Positions 1 through 10,224 of a DNA stretch of 64,000 nucleotides are shown piece by piece (the stretch's first letter is position 1; every line of letters starts with the position of its first letter). The notes under the pieces were generated by a model. The model saw nothing but the letters and a program-made list of their open reading frames with translations. It did not search any database and had not been told where the DNA came from. The position numbers and the translations under genes were made by a program. The DNA comes from Adineta steineri (lineage: Eukaryota; Rotifera; Eurotatoria; Adinetida; Adinetidae): contig CAJNOI010000088.1 in NCBI GenBank assembly GCA_905250115.1, positions 1 through 64,000 on the forward strand, in the 5' to 3' direction.

Positions 1-336
1 CCAATACCAGCGGATGTTATTAAAAAATATTTTTGTTTAATGCCTTCCGAAAAATTAATGCAAGATGAATGGGAAAAACATGGAACATGTTATTGGCAAA
101 CACCTGAAGATTATTTCGAAAAAATCAATTATCTCTATTCAAAGATAAATATACCTAATAATATAAATGATATTTTAAATAATGGAACTTTAGGATATAA
201 AAGTATTAAACAAAGTTTTATAGATATAAATCCACAATTAAAATGGGAAGAAATTAATGTTATGATGCGAAAAAATAAATTACATGAAGTTGCTTTTTGT
301 TATGATCTTAATTTTAATCATATCAAATGTATTTGA
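1..336 (+). CDS. Ribonuclease T2 family protein, C-terminal part (5' cut by window edge)
   Basis: The reading frame is open from base 1 and ends at TGA 334-336, so about 111 C-terminal residues are present and the start lies outside the window. The segment DEWEKHGTC (bases 67-93) is the second conserved catalytic block of RNase T2 enzymes, normally HEWxKHGTC. These enzymes cleave single-stranded RNA through a 2',3'-cyclic phosphate and are usually secreted or lysosomal. The sequence before the block (MPSEKLMQ) and the tail ending EVAFCYD look more like bacterial RNase T2 proteins than like the animal lysosomal enzyme, which suggests horizontal origin. The first His of the block is Asp here, while the Glu, Lys and second His remain, so activity may be altered. 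No intron is visible in this part. Family assignment is good; origin is an inference. Confidence 0.85.
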   Translation, partial: PIPADVIKKYFCLMPSEKLMQDEWEKHGTCYWQTPEDYFEKINYLYSKINIPNNINDILNNGTLGYKSIKQSFIDINPQLKWEEINVMMRKNKLHEVAFCYDLNFNHIKCI

Positions 337-1664
337 AATAATTTTTTTTCTTCTACTCATTTATGCTTTCTTTTTTTTTCTCAATAAATCATACATTTAT
401 AAGTATTGTCACAATAATCGATATAAGAAAATCAACAACAGTATTTATGAATAAAAAAAAGTCTATATTCATATCAATAAGGATAAATTAAGTAAACGAA
501 TCGATGTGTTATATAATTGTAATCCACACGATAAATGTTATTTATTTGTTTCTGTGAATTTCGGATATAAAATCAAATTATAACGAATAAAAAACCTTTT
601 ATTAAGAATTAATATATTTTTCAATCAGGGGCGTACCGAGGTCTCGAAGCCAGGGGGGCTGCGTAAAATCTTAGTACGTCAAGTTCTAAAAGCAGGGGAG
701 GGCGCAACACCCTTTTTGCTTAAATGTAACACCAAAAAAACCCTTATTTTTGGTTTTATTGACCAAAAAAACCAAAATTTTCCGAAGCGGGGGGGGGCGT
801 AACACCCCACGCGCCCCTGTTTTTCAATACTTCTAATGATATTCGTAATGGACACGTTCTTTACATATGTATTATATTCTAGTCGTGTGTTAACCTTGTT
901 TGCGTGTCTGATCGCTTTCATACTAAGTACAAGTCTGTTGAGAGAAAAAGATATAGAAAAAATATGTAGATAAATAAGCATAATGACAAGAAAAACATTA
1001 CGATGAATTCTTCGAGTTGTTCTAATTCTTGTCTATACCAATAAATTGCAGGATATAAACTGCTTAATGTTTGTTTTATTAAAATATATTTAAGCAATTT
1101 TTTAAGCGTACCTTTTTTTGGAATATTATGAATATAAGAAACATGTAAACTTCTATCGAAAGATATCGAATCAATTTCGATGTGTGAATTATTTTGAATA
1201 AAACAAAATAACATTATTGTGGTTAATTAATTTAATGTTCCTATTCTTTCAAATAGGTGAGTAATTGTCTAAAAAAATATTTTGGTATATTTAAAATGAA
1301 CATCATCAGCTATCTGAATTTGACATTTCTTAAGTTTGTACTTTCTATATAGTGTCAAAGAATGATCTGCAATGAAACTTTTCCAAAAATGCGAGTTAAT
1401 TAGTCGTTTTTACACAAGTAAATCTTGATTTCGACAAAATGTAGTTATATTTTACATATGTAGCAGTTCAGTTCGGCGAGTGATATTAACTCGCAGATTT
1501 AGATCATTTTATTTATATTAAAATACGAAGGGGACATCTATCGTTAACTGATCTATTGGTACTACGGTCCATTTTGAATGAGTCATTTGTATTGTTCTGT
1601 TCTCTCTCTATCATATGCGCAATCAACATTTCCAATTCCAATTGAATTACTATTTTTTTTAAAT
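337..1664. other. Intergenic region between the RNase T2 gene and golgin-84
   Basis: Apart from the small transposon at 626-819, I see no supported gene. The short minus-strand open frames at 679-1214 overlap the transposon and low-complexity DNA and have no recognisable domain. Confidence 0.6.
626..819. mobile_element. Non-autonomous hAT-like element (MITE) with target-site duplication
   Basis: A GC-rich 194-bp insert in AT-rich DNA begins CAGGGGCGTA and ends CGCGCCCCTG, an inverted repeat. It is flanked on both sides by the identical 9-mer TTTTTCAAT (617-625 and 820-828). Its interior, with runs of G/C and a TTTTTTTGGTC-type segment, resembles the element at 36218-36391 in opposite orientation. 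There is no transposase. CAGNGGCGTA ends and the 8-bp duplication of the sister copy suggest the hAT superfamily; the extra base here may be chance in a T run. Confidence 0.82.
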
Positions 1665-4452
1665 ATGTCTTGGCTACTAAAACAAGCTGAAGATATTTTA
1701 AATCGAGTAGATCAACAAACAAATGCTGCACTTCATCAACAGACTTCAAAATTACCACCAAAACAAAATCAAGTTGAAATCATTCCTGACATTCCTTCAT
1801 TTACTTCTTCAATACCATTAGATCAATCTAATATAAATCCTATTCAACCGAATCGTCCTCCAGTAATACCAACACGTCGTCCTAAAAAGAAAGATGAATC
1901 TGATCTTATGAATTATCTTAATAGTTCAACACCAATCACTACGAATGAAACAAAGAAACCAACTCGTATTTCATCTTCTAACAATAAAAGACGAACTAGT
2001 AGTTCATCTAGTAATCCTATTGATGATTCTCAACTAATATCATCTCATAATAACACAAAAGAACTTGTACTAGTAAGATAAAATTGTTTTTTCTTCTAAT
2101 ATTCATTTTTTTGATCAATTTCTATATAGAATATTCCACCAATAGAAGATTCTAATATACATAATTCTGAAAAAGATTTCATTTCTTCACTTCAAGCTCA
2201 AATACAAATATTAATACGTGATAAACAACAATATGAAAATGAATTAGAGTTTTATAAACGTCAACAAATTCAATATCAACAACAAATAGTTGAATCTGAT
2301 GCTTTATTACGTGATTTACGTTCACGTGAATCAGATTCGACAGAAGTTTTATTAGCAAAAGATTCTCAAGTAGCTTTACTTCGTGTTCGTTTAGCTGAAA
2401 CTGATAGTTTATTACAAACAAAAACTAATCAATACGAACAATTACAAAATGAATATTCTCATATGTTACAAAATTCATCAAGTATGCAATCCGAATCATT
2501 AGATTTTTTTAAATCACGTATAACACAATTAGAACATGAATTAGAAAGAAAAATAAATGAAAATGAACGTTATAATAATGAAAATGAACAATTAATTGAA
2601 CAATTAAAATTAACTGAAAAACGTTTTAATGATGAACATTTACAATTCTATGAACAACAACAACAAACAAAATATGCAAAAAATTTAACTCATCAATTAG
2701 AACTAGATATGAATGAATATAAAACTAAAGCACAAAGAATTTTACAAACAAAAGATAAATTAATTATGAAACTTAAAGATATTGTACAACATCGAAGTAG
2801 TACACCAACTATTGGAGATCAACATGGTTAGTGTAATTAAATTCTTATCAAGAACTAAAATTCTCTATCAGATAAAAGCGATTATACAGATTGAAATCAT
2901 CTTGTATGAATCCGGCATGATACAAGATTATCTATATATATCAACCACTGACGACAGGAAAAGGCTGTCATTTCTATCAGGGAACAAAAGTATCTTTATT
3001 GAATATAGAGAAAATAATTATATATACTTTTATGTTGAACAGAACGGCTTTTGCTCGAAATATCTCTCTAATCTAGGCACACATTGATACCCAGGCAGAC
3101 AAGACCTCTAAAAAAACGCGTTTAAAATTCGTAAATACACCGTTTTTACGTATCAGTACACAAAGCTAACGAAGGTAAAAATGTGCGCTTTTCCAGATTT
3201 TATTTTCGTTAAACTTTCAAAATTTCTACACCGTATCTCTTCGGTTTTTTTGAGTTTTGTCTGTCTGGGTAGTTCCTCTTACTTCTGAAATCTTGCTAGT
3301 GTGAATACATGTCGAATGATTGTTTGACACTTCTGTATTTTCTATACGATATTATTCAACTCTTCCTTCACCAACTCAGGATCATAATCTTCTCATTGAA
3401 ACACATCCTATATTGAATCTTTTTGAATAAATCTAATGATCTTCGCAATTAAAAGAGATTTTTTTATTATTATATTTCACTGTATTACAACTCTTATGAA
3501 ATTTGTTTTTCTTCTAGAAACTGAAACTATCAACACTCAAGATGATTCTACTATTCTTGATATTAGTCTCGTCGGAAATTCATCCTCATCCATAGCTTCT
3601 AATTGGGCATCTATTGAATATGAAGAAATAAAAAGTGAAAATGAATTATTTAAACAAGAATTACAAGCACGTGAATTAACAATTCATACTCTACGTAACG
3701 AACTTCAAGAAGCTGAATTATTAATTCAACATAGTGATGAACAATATCATGAACAACTAAATCAATTAAATGAACAATTGAAAGATGGACGTTCACATTT
3801 AACATTAGCTGAACAAGATTATCATAAATTAAAACAAGAATTAATTTCTGTCAATGATGATTTCCATAAACAAAAACAAGTTTATCAAGGACAATTAAAT
3901 GAACGTGAACATGAAATTGAACGTTTACGTTCACAATTAACTTCGAAAACAATAAATCATGTTAATGATGATGAATTAGAAAAACGTTTACAAACATTAA
4001 CTGAATCTTTAATACATAAACAAACTATAATTGAAACATTACAAACAGATAAAAGTTCTTTAACCATGCAATTAGAACGTTTAGAAAAACGTTTGGATGA
4101 TTATGAAACAATAACATCAAAAAATTCATTTCAACAATCATCAAAACCTTATTCAACAACATCAATACCAATTGATGATAATGAACATTATGATAATTTA
4201 CGTTATCGTATGCCATTATTACGTGAAACACCCTATGATGTTGATTTAACGAAAAAAGTTAAACGAGCAGCAAATGAACTCGATAGACTTGGTATTCGTT
4301 TAACTATGTTTCTAAGGCGTTATCCAATCGTACGTCTGGGTGTTTTATTCTATGTTATACTTCTTCATTTATGGACATTTATTGTACTTTTTACATATAC
4401 ACCAGAAAGTCATAGCAATACAAATTCAATTAATTTAAAAGATAAACTTTAA
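1665..4452 (+). CDS. GOLGA5: Golgin-84 (golgin subfamily A member 5) homologue
   Basis: Three exons, 1665-2072, 2130-2826 and 3518-4452, join in frame to 679 residues (human protein 731). Golgin-84 is a Golgi tethering protein anchored by a C-terminal membrane segment, with a long coiled coil that helps link cisternae and capture vesicles. The N-terminus MSWLLKQAEDILNRVDQ matches the conserved golgin-84 start, which decides the start codon. The middle, roughly residues 150-570, is Gln/Glu/Leu-rich coiled coil. The C-terminus has the conserved LRRYPIVRLGVLFYVILLHL anchor followed by a short tail with YTPESH. Intron 1 is 57 bp (phase 0). Intron 2 is 691 bp (phase 1) and holds a small transposon at 3088-3271. 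The splice junctions were chosen by GT..AG and reading phase. Confidence 0.93.
3088..3271. mobile_element. Mariner-like MITE inside golgin-84 intron 2
   Basis: This 184-bp segment begins TACCCAGGCAGACAAGAC and ends GTTTTGTCTGTCTGGGTA, a near-perfect terminal inverted repeat of about 18 bp. Both ends carry TA, which fits the TA target-site duplication of Tc1/mariner elements. There is no coding capacity. It sits in the only long intron of the gene and probably accounts for part of its length. Confidence 0.72.
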
Positions 4453-4984
4453 AAACGATATTATATTAGAATATTTATTTTCGTTTTTCTTTTGTAAATG
4501 AAAAGTAATTTTCTTTTTGGAATACAAGGTTATGAATCAAATTTGTAATGTGTTACTATAGTTTTAAAAATTAAAGTATTTATTGGAATTGTAGAATTGA
4601 CAGAAAATAGTTTGTATATTTATGACTTTTATACTATGTTTTCATTCTGATGATTAGTTCTTAATATATAAAACGATATATCAATGATCATTGTCATAAT
4701 ATGAAACTTAATGTGATCAGAAGATCTGAATCCAATGTAGCAAAAGCTATATTAAGCAAATTTTCAATTATGAAGATTTAAAGATTCGTAAATAGTATAG
4801 AGAAGAACTAAAAGAAGTTTTTTTTATCCTTGTAAGTGCAAAAGAACTATTTATAATTGTCTGAACGTGGTTATTTGAGAATACAGAAGCCGAACAATTT
4901 ATGGGCATATTTTAATATGGGTATTCAAACATACTCATCATTTACAAAGTCATGTTCATCTACATTAAACAACAATATAGATCT
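4453..4984. other. Intergenic, no gene seen
   Basis: This AT-rich stretch holds the golgin-84 3' flank and the end of a decayed channel copy. I see no further coding region or element. Confidence 0.6.
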
Positions 4985-5681
4985 CTTCTTTTTTACAAGT
5001 GATATCATTAGTGAAAAGCGTGCCCTATGTTCATTTGTTACTCTTCTTCTAAGACTATAATAATGATGTTGTGTAAGACGATAGAACATCTTAACAAATT
5101 CTATAAGTGATAGAAAAACTAATACGATATTTGAAATGAGATCAACAGCAGTTATAGATACGTCTTGTGTATAATTCTCAACTAGTATTGTTTGACAAAT
5201 AACATCAATGGGAACATTATTTTTTTGAATATCTGATTGCCACATTGTAGACGAATTTTTAGATAACGGAATAGATGATGATTCAACAAAATGTTTTTAT
5301 ATCGTCCATCATTCAATCTGATGAAGTTGAAAGTAAAGATATTGTTATTCGACATATCATTTTTAAACATTGATATGCTCATTCGAAACAATTGATCAGT
5401 TGTATTGCTTCTTTATAACATGTATCAATTATATTACATAGAGGTATATTGATAACTTCAATTATACCAGGTTGCACAATATATCGTGCAGACCATTGTC
5501 TGATTTTACATAACCATTTTGTATACTTTCACTTCGTGTAATACTCGAATACTAGAGCGCTGGTATTAAGACTAATTTCTTGAATAATAGAATGATATTG
5601 ATGATATTTAATATCTGGTTGTAATGCATCAGAACAGACTGGAAAATCAGTAGCTATATGTTTAATAGTTGAGTCTGTCAT
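4985..5681 (-). pseudogene. Decayed DEG/ENaC channel copy
   Basis: Two fragments match the intact channel just downstream, in the same order and strand. The N-terminal piece starts at 5681 (MTDSTIKHIATDFPVCSDAL) and follows the intact N-terminus for about 40 residues, then diverges and reaches a stop. The C-terminal piece (about 4985-5245) matches the second membrane region and tail: YTQDVSITAVDLISNI, then a jump to VFLSLIEFVKMFYRL. The residues corresponding to GGNTGLWIGI, which include the pore G-x-S filter, are deleted. Almost the whole extracellular domain and the His-Gly gating motif are also missing. This is a tandem duplicate that has lost function. Confidence 0.85.
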
Positions 5682-6078
5682 CTGTAAACGATAATGTATT
5701 TTTTATTATTATTCATATTTATATGAAATATATCCATTGATTTCTGAATGTTTTGATAAATGTGCAGATGAATCATTCAAATGAAATCATATAAAAACTT
5801 ATTTGTACTTATTTTGCAAAAATGAAATATTTTTGTATATGATATACCAATGAAAAGAAGGCATATATTCTTTATATAACTGTAAGGATTCGAAATTGAA
5901 TGATTTATTTATTCTGTGTAGGCTAAAATTTGTGGGAGTGGGTGCGGGGGTGAATTTATGATTACACCCACACCCTCAACAATCCTTTTCGATTATATTC
6001 ATATCAATTAATCTTAATGATTAAAAACCTATTTCCTTCTAAATGACAAAAAAAAATACAAACAAATAATATCATTAG
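5682..6078. other. Spacer between channel copy and intact channel, with a G-rich inverted repeat
   Basis: No gene is seen. Bases 5931-5985 hold a G-rich stretch (GGGAGTGGGTGCGGGGG) followed, after a short AT loop, by the roughly complementary ACACCCACACCCTC, so the segment could fold back on itself. Confidence 0.6.
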
Positions 6079-7735
6079 TTAAAGGTGTGCATTATGTTCA
6101 TCTGGTACTCTCCGTCGAAAAATATAACAATGATATCGTATAAGACGATAGAACATTTCAATAAGTTCCATAAGTGATAGAAAACTAATACCAATCCATA
6201 AACCTGTATTACCACCGATATTTGAAATGAGATCAACAGCAGTTATAGATGCATCTTGTGTATAAGCTTCAACACGAGTTGATTCAGATACAATATCAAC
6301 TCCTATATAGTTTTTTTGCATTTCTGTTTGCCATATTTCTGACCAATTTTTCGGCAATGGTACACCAGATTGTTCTACAAGCGGTTTATATTTATATGCA
6401 TATTGTGTAGATATAGCTGATACCGATGATGTTGTAATAGTAAAGTCAACAAATGAACATGCTTGTGAACATTCAGAACAAAACTCATTCCAGATACTAT
6501 CTGTATTTGTAATACGATTTGTTGCATCACTAAAACAAGTATCTGTTTGGTTACATAATAGTGCTTCAAGTAGTTGATTTGTACCATGTATAACAATAGT
6601 TCGAGCAGTAACTTCATTTGGATTTACACAATTACATTCTTGATAACTAATTTTCGAAATTAATATTATTATTTTTTAATGAATAAAAATATACTCACAC
6701 ATATGTTTGTATACATATTGTAGTGCAAATAGCTTGTGAATAAGTATAATCAGCATTTGTAAATCGATCATACATTGCTTGCATTGCAGGAGAGATGTTA
6801 TTCGTACAATCTGAATAGGGTGGTGGTAATAGTTGACTTATTCTTTTCTTGTAGCCTATTTTATGCTTACGACCACCTGCAAGTTCTATACCAGCTACTT
6901 CAATGAGTGGTAATTCTGTATTATCATGAACCATAATCATCATACCAACTGATGCATCTATATGACAAAAAAAAGGAAAAACGTTTCTTAAAACTAAAGT
7001 ATTGAATTTACCTGCGGATACATATGGAAAATATTGTTGACTCTGTGCATAGAATCCTAATTCGAGTTTACCAGAACCTCCATTATCAGTAGTTTGTCGA
7101 ATTGTACTTCCATTTGATTTCATTTTAGCATTAAAAGTATAGCAAAAACCATAAGTAGATGATATAAATGGAGTAAAATCAGTATAGTTACAATATTGTC
7201 CATTATATACACAATTTAATAACATTGATTGCAAAGAAAAAAGATATGGCTTGAAATCTTGTTCGGAATTGAATATATATTGCAAAAAATCACGTATATA
7301 GGAAGCTTGTTGTGCTGTCATAGTGCTATTATCGGTTGTATTAGTTAAACCACGTGAATTTGTATAATTCAGAAAAGTGTCAATGATTAAATCATATCTC
7401 ACCGGTGCATAATTACACACACTAACTGCTGGAAATGCTTGAGAACGTTGAACAACAAAAGATACTGATGTTTGTGTTGGATAACCGAAATAAGCTTGTA
7501 TAGATTGTGTTATAAAGAAAATCATTACACCAGTAAAAAACAAAAATGAAATTGTCCAAAAAATTCGATTATATACACTTCTACTTCGTGCAATACCTGG
7601 AATACCATGAGTTGAAGTATTAAGACTAAATTCTTGAATAATAGAACGACGTCGACGATATTTAATATCTGTTTGTAACGCTTCAGAAGTAATTGGAAAA
7701 ACAGCACCTATATGTTTAATAGTTGAATCTGTCAT
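6079..7735 (-). CDS. DEG/ENaC (ASC) family sodium channel subunit
   Basis: Two exons, 6699-7735 and 6079-6646, separated by a 52-bp intron (phase 2), give 534 residues, typical for the family. These channels form trimers in the plasma membrane and conduct sodium, gated by peptides, protons or force. The N-terminal cytoplasmic His-Gly motif is present (THGIPGI), followed by the first membrane segment (IFWTISFLFFTGVMIFFI). A large Cys-rich ectodomain follows, with ECNCVN and CSECSQACSF in exon 2. The second membrane segment has the GxS selectivity filter as GIS in GLWIGISFLSL. The start at 7735 (MTDST) is preferred because the decayed copy also begins there; an in-frame ATG at 7756 would add seven residues. 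The ligand cannot be told from the sequence. Confidence 0.93.
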
Positions 7736-7756
7736 ATCGCAAATGATTTCATACAA

Positions 7757-9939
7757 TTGATTGTTATTGATTGATATATAGTATTTGAAGAATAATATTT
7801 AAATGGTTTTATTTGCATTCAATATTTTCGTGACATTTGGCAAGAATATACTTTTATGAAAAGTATTATATGTAGGTTATTATTTTTGCGTTTCAAGTGT
7901 ATCAATATGGACGATCTGAATATGTTATACAAATGAGAATGAAGACTAAAAAGGATGTGTCAATATTTATAATACATTTAAATCTACAATTATGTTAATA
8001 TACTTGATTTTCGATTAGTTATCAAAAAGAACGATTTATTTGCGTATCACTGAATCTTTTTTCTAATGCAATGATATTAATTCGTGGTGCTAAAAACTTA
8101 ACCATTATTTATAGGGCTGGATGAAAATAAATATCTAATATATTCTATTTTACAAATGGCTGCAATACGTATAAGAAAAAAGAAACTAGCAGAGCATGTG
8201 AAACGAAAAGAAGCATTACATCAATGCATAAGGTATAAAATATAGACGTTAAGAGAACACTTAAATATTATGAAAAATAAATAATTCAGGTGTGTATCGT
8301 GAAAACGTAACTGTTTCAATATGATTCATAGTCGTGCATATGTTGAGAAGATTGTTCATTGTTATTTTGAATGTTTGCTTGTATATTGATATTTACCGAT
8401 TTAATAAAGGTTAATGATACATGTTAAAGTATTCATCAGCAGACACTATATATGTTATAGATTTTTGATATAAGAAAATTAAAACCTAGAAGTTATTTTG
8501 TACAGTATTTACTCTTTGTAGTTTACTTCCGTGATTAATTTTTAATAGTTTTGACTTTCTAACTATCCATGAAATTTTAATGTCATCTCAGCTTTTTCCT
8601 TTCTTTAATTTGTTGACTCCTAACATCAAGTCTACAGCTAGACTGTCGATTAAAAGTTTATCATAGTTGGAAATACTACAATAGATATTAGCATGTTTCT
8701 TTCATTATTATTTAACATATGAATAGATTGAATATGAGAAAAAAAGTAATGTGATATTCTGCATGATGAAAAGAAAAATAGTTTATTCTGAAGTGGAAAG
8801 GTAATGAAGTAAATAAAAATTGACTGCAATAGCTGAGCGAAAAGATTTATATGAATAAGATTAAATGTTGAGGTTGTTATTGATGTATTCAATGGTATAA
8901 TATGCTTAGGAAATGAAATTACGAACATCAACTGGAAGGTTAAAATTATATAGTGTCATATGAGGTGCATAAATTAATGTAGTTAATCAATATTAGTATT
9001 AAACAAAGATTTACATATTTTAGTTTTTTATCAACTTTAATCTGTTATTTTTATGTTATTTTATTTTACTTATTAGTAAACAATAGATAGTGCGTGACAT
9101 TCTTTATAAAAATATTTGCAATTGAACTTGGAACTTCTTTTAACTATATATTCTAGAAAAAGATTAAAACGAAGAGATGCATATACAGTTCGAACGAAAA
9201 ACCAATATTTCAAAGATTAAGATCGATAAACTTAAGCGCAATAGATGTTAATATGGTAATTGGAAGCTGAGAAGCAATTCTTTTTTAAGAACAAGTAAAC
9301 AGCAGATTCTACATAAGGAAATCAAGCAAACATGACTCGCCTACTTTCAAAAGATAGATTGTTAGTATAGAAAAAGTAAATGAAGGAAAGGGTATTCAGT
9401 CAAATGCAAAATTAAAAACGAAGGTGATCGTCTGATTAGGTGTTAATAGTCCTAATCATTTTTAGATGAAAAGAGCTATAACTGTAACAAAATATATAAA
9501 TAAGGTTCTTCATATTGTTCTATAATTAAGCAACTAATTATTGAGTAACAATTGAACGTACCGATTAAAGAGTACTAGACCTTCTGCCCATCACTCAAGT
9601 CAGAAATTATATATCAGACATTATTCTGTTTTCATTTCAAAGAAACCTAATGTACTACGAAAAATAGTAAAAGAAGAGATAAAATTACATGTTCTATACT
9701 TTATTTTACTATAAGATCATATATGATCGTAGAAAAGTGTATAAGATTATATTCATTAATAGAATATATCAAACAAACCATAAGATAATTCGAATAATGT
9801 TTCATATTTTGTAATTATCATATATCTATGATAAAAATTATCATAGAAATATTAAAAGAAAATAAAAACAACAATTATTCGAAAAAAAAAATATCGATGG
9901 TCCAATAAATCCTCCTGTTGATTCATTGATGAATAAGCA
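7757..9939. other. Gene-poor intergenic DNA
   Basis: I see no supported gene in this AT-rich stretch. A 28-codon frame at about 8157 (MAAIRIRKKKLAEH) is followed by a GT but has no partner exon I could find. Confidence 0.55.
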
Positions 9940-10224
9940 TTATTTTCTAGTATTGTACGGTAAACATAATTTTTGAGTTGTACTCGTTCCGGATATTCGA
10001 ACCAAATAACAAATACGTGGCATAATTACATTCCGTCGTTCGATCTCAGATGAACTTGATTCGTCCGATAGATCCAAATCCGATTTGATTAATGATCGAG
10101 AAGATTTCAAATAACGAAAGAATGGATTATTTTGATTATCATTATTGATCCATGCATTGCTGATTGATATTAAAGATAATAAGATACATAAAGACAATAA
10201 GATACGGACGAGAAAATTAGACAT
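9940..10224 (-). CDS. Small secreted peptide precursor (possible neuropeptide or hormone)
   Basis: A 94-residue protein starts at the ATG at 10224. It has a clear signal peptide (hydrophobic core LVRILLSLCILLSLIS) with likely cleavage after Ala24 (ISNA). Next comes an acidic, serine-rich spacer (DLSDESSSSEIE), then a dibasic RR at 63-64. The 30-residue C-terminal peptide after RR contains two cysteines (Cys72, Cys87) that could form one disulfide. This layout of signal peptide, acidic spacer, dibasic site and short Cys-pair peptide is typical of neuropeptide or hormone precursors, but I do not recognise the family. An acceptor-like CTCTAG lies just upstream of the ATG, suggesting a 5' UTR intron. 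No neighbour helps with the function. Confidence 0.55.
   Translation of the reverse strand: MSNFLVRILLSLCILLSLISISNAWINNDNQNNPFFRYLKSSRSLIKSDLDLSDESSSSEIERRNVIMPRICYLVRISGTSTTQKLCLPYNTRK

Noticed and set aside
679..1214. Overlapping minus-strand ORFs of about 100 codons
   Set aside because: They span the MITE at 626-819 and AT-rich DNA, have no domain, and no splice partner or homology is visible.
4857..5060. Plus-strand ORF of 67 codons
   Set aside because: It is antisense to the decayed channel copy and has no features of its own.
8157..8240. Short basic frame starting MAAIRIRKKKLAEH
   Set aside because: It is only 28 codons with no partner exon found; it could be a relic exon but cannot be supported.
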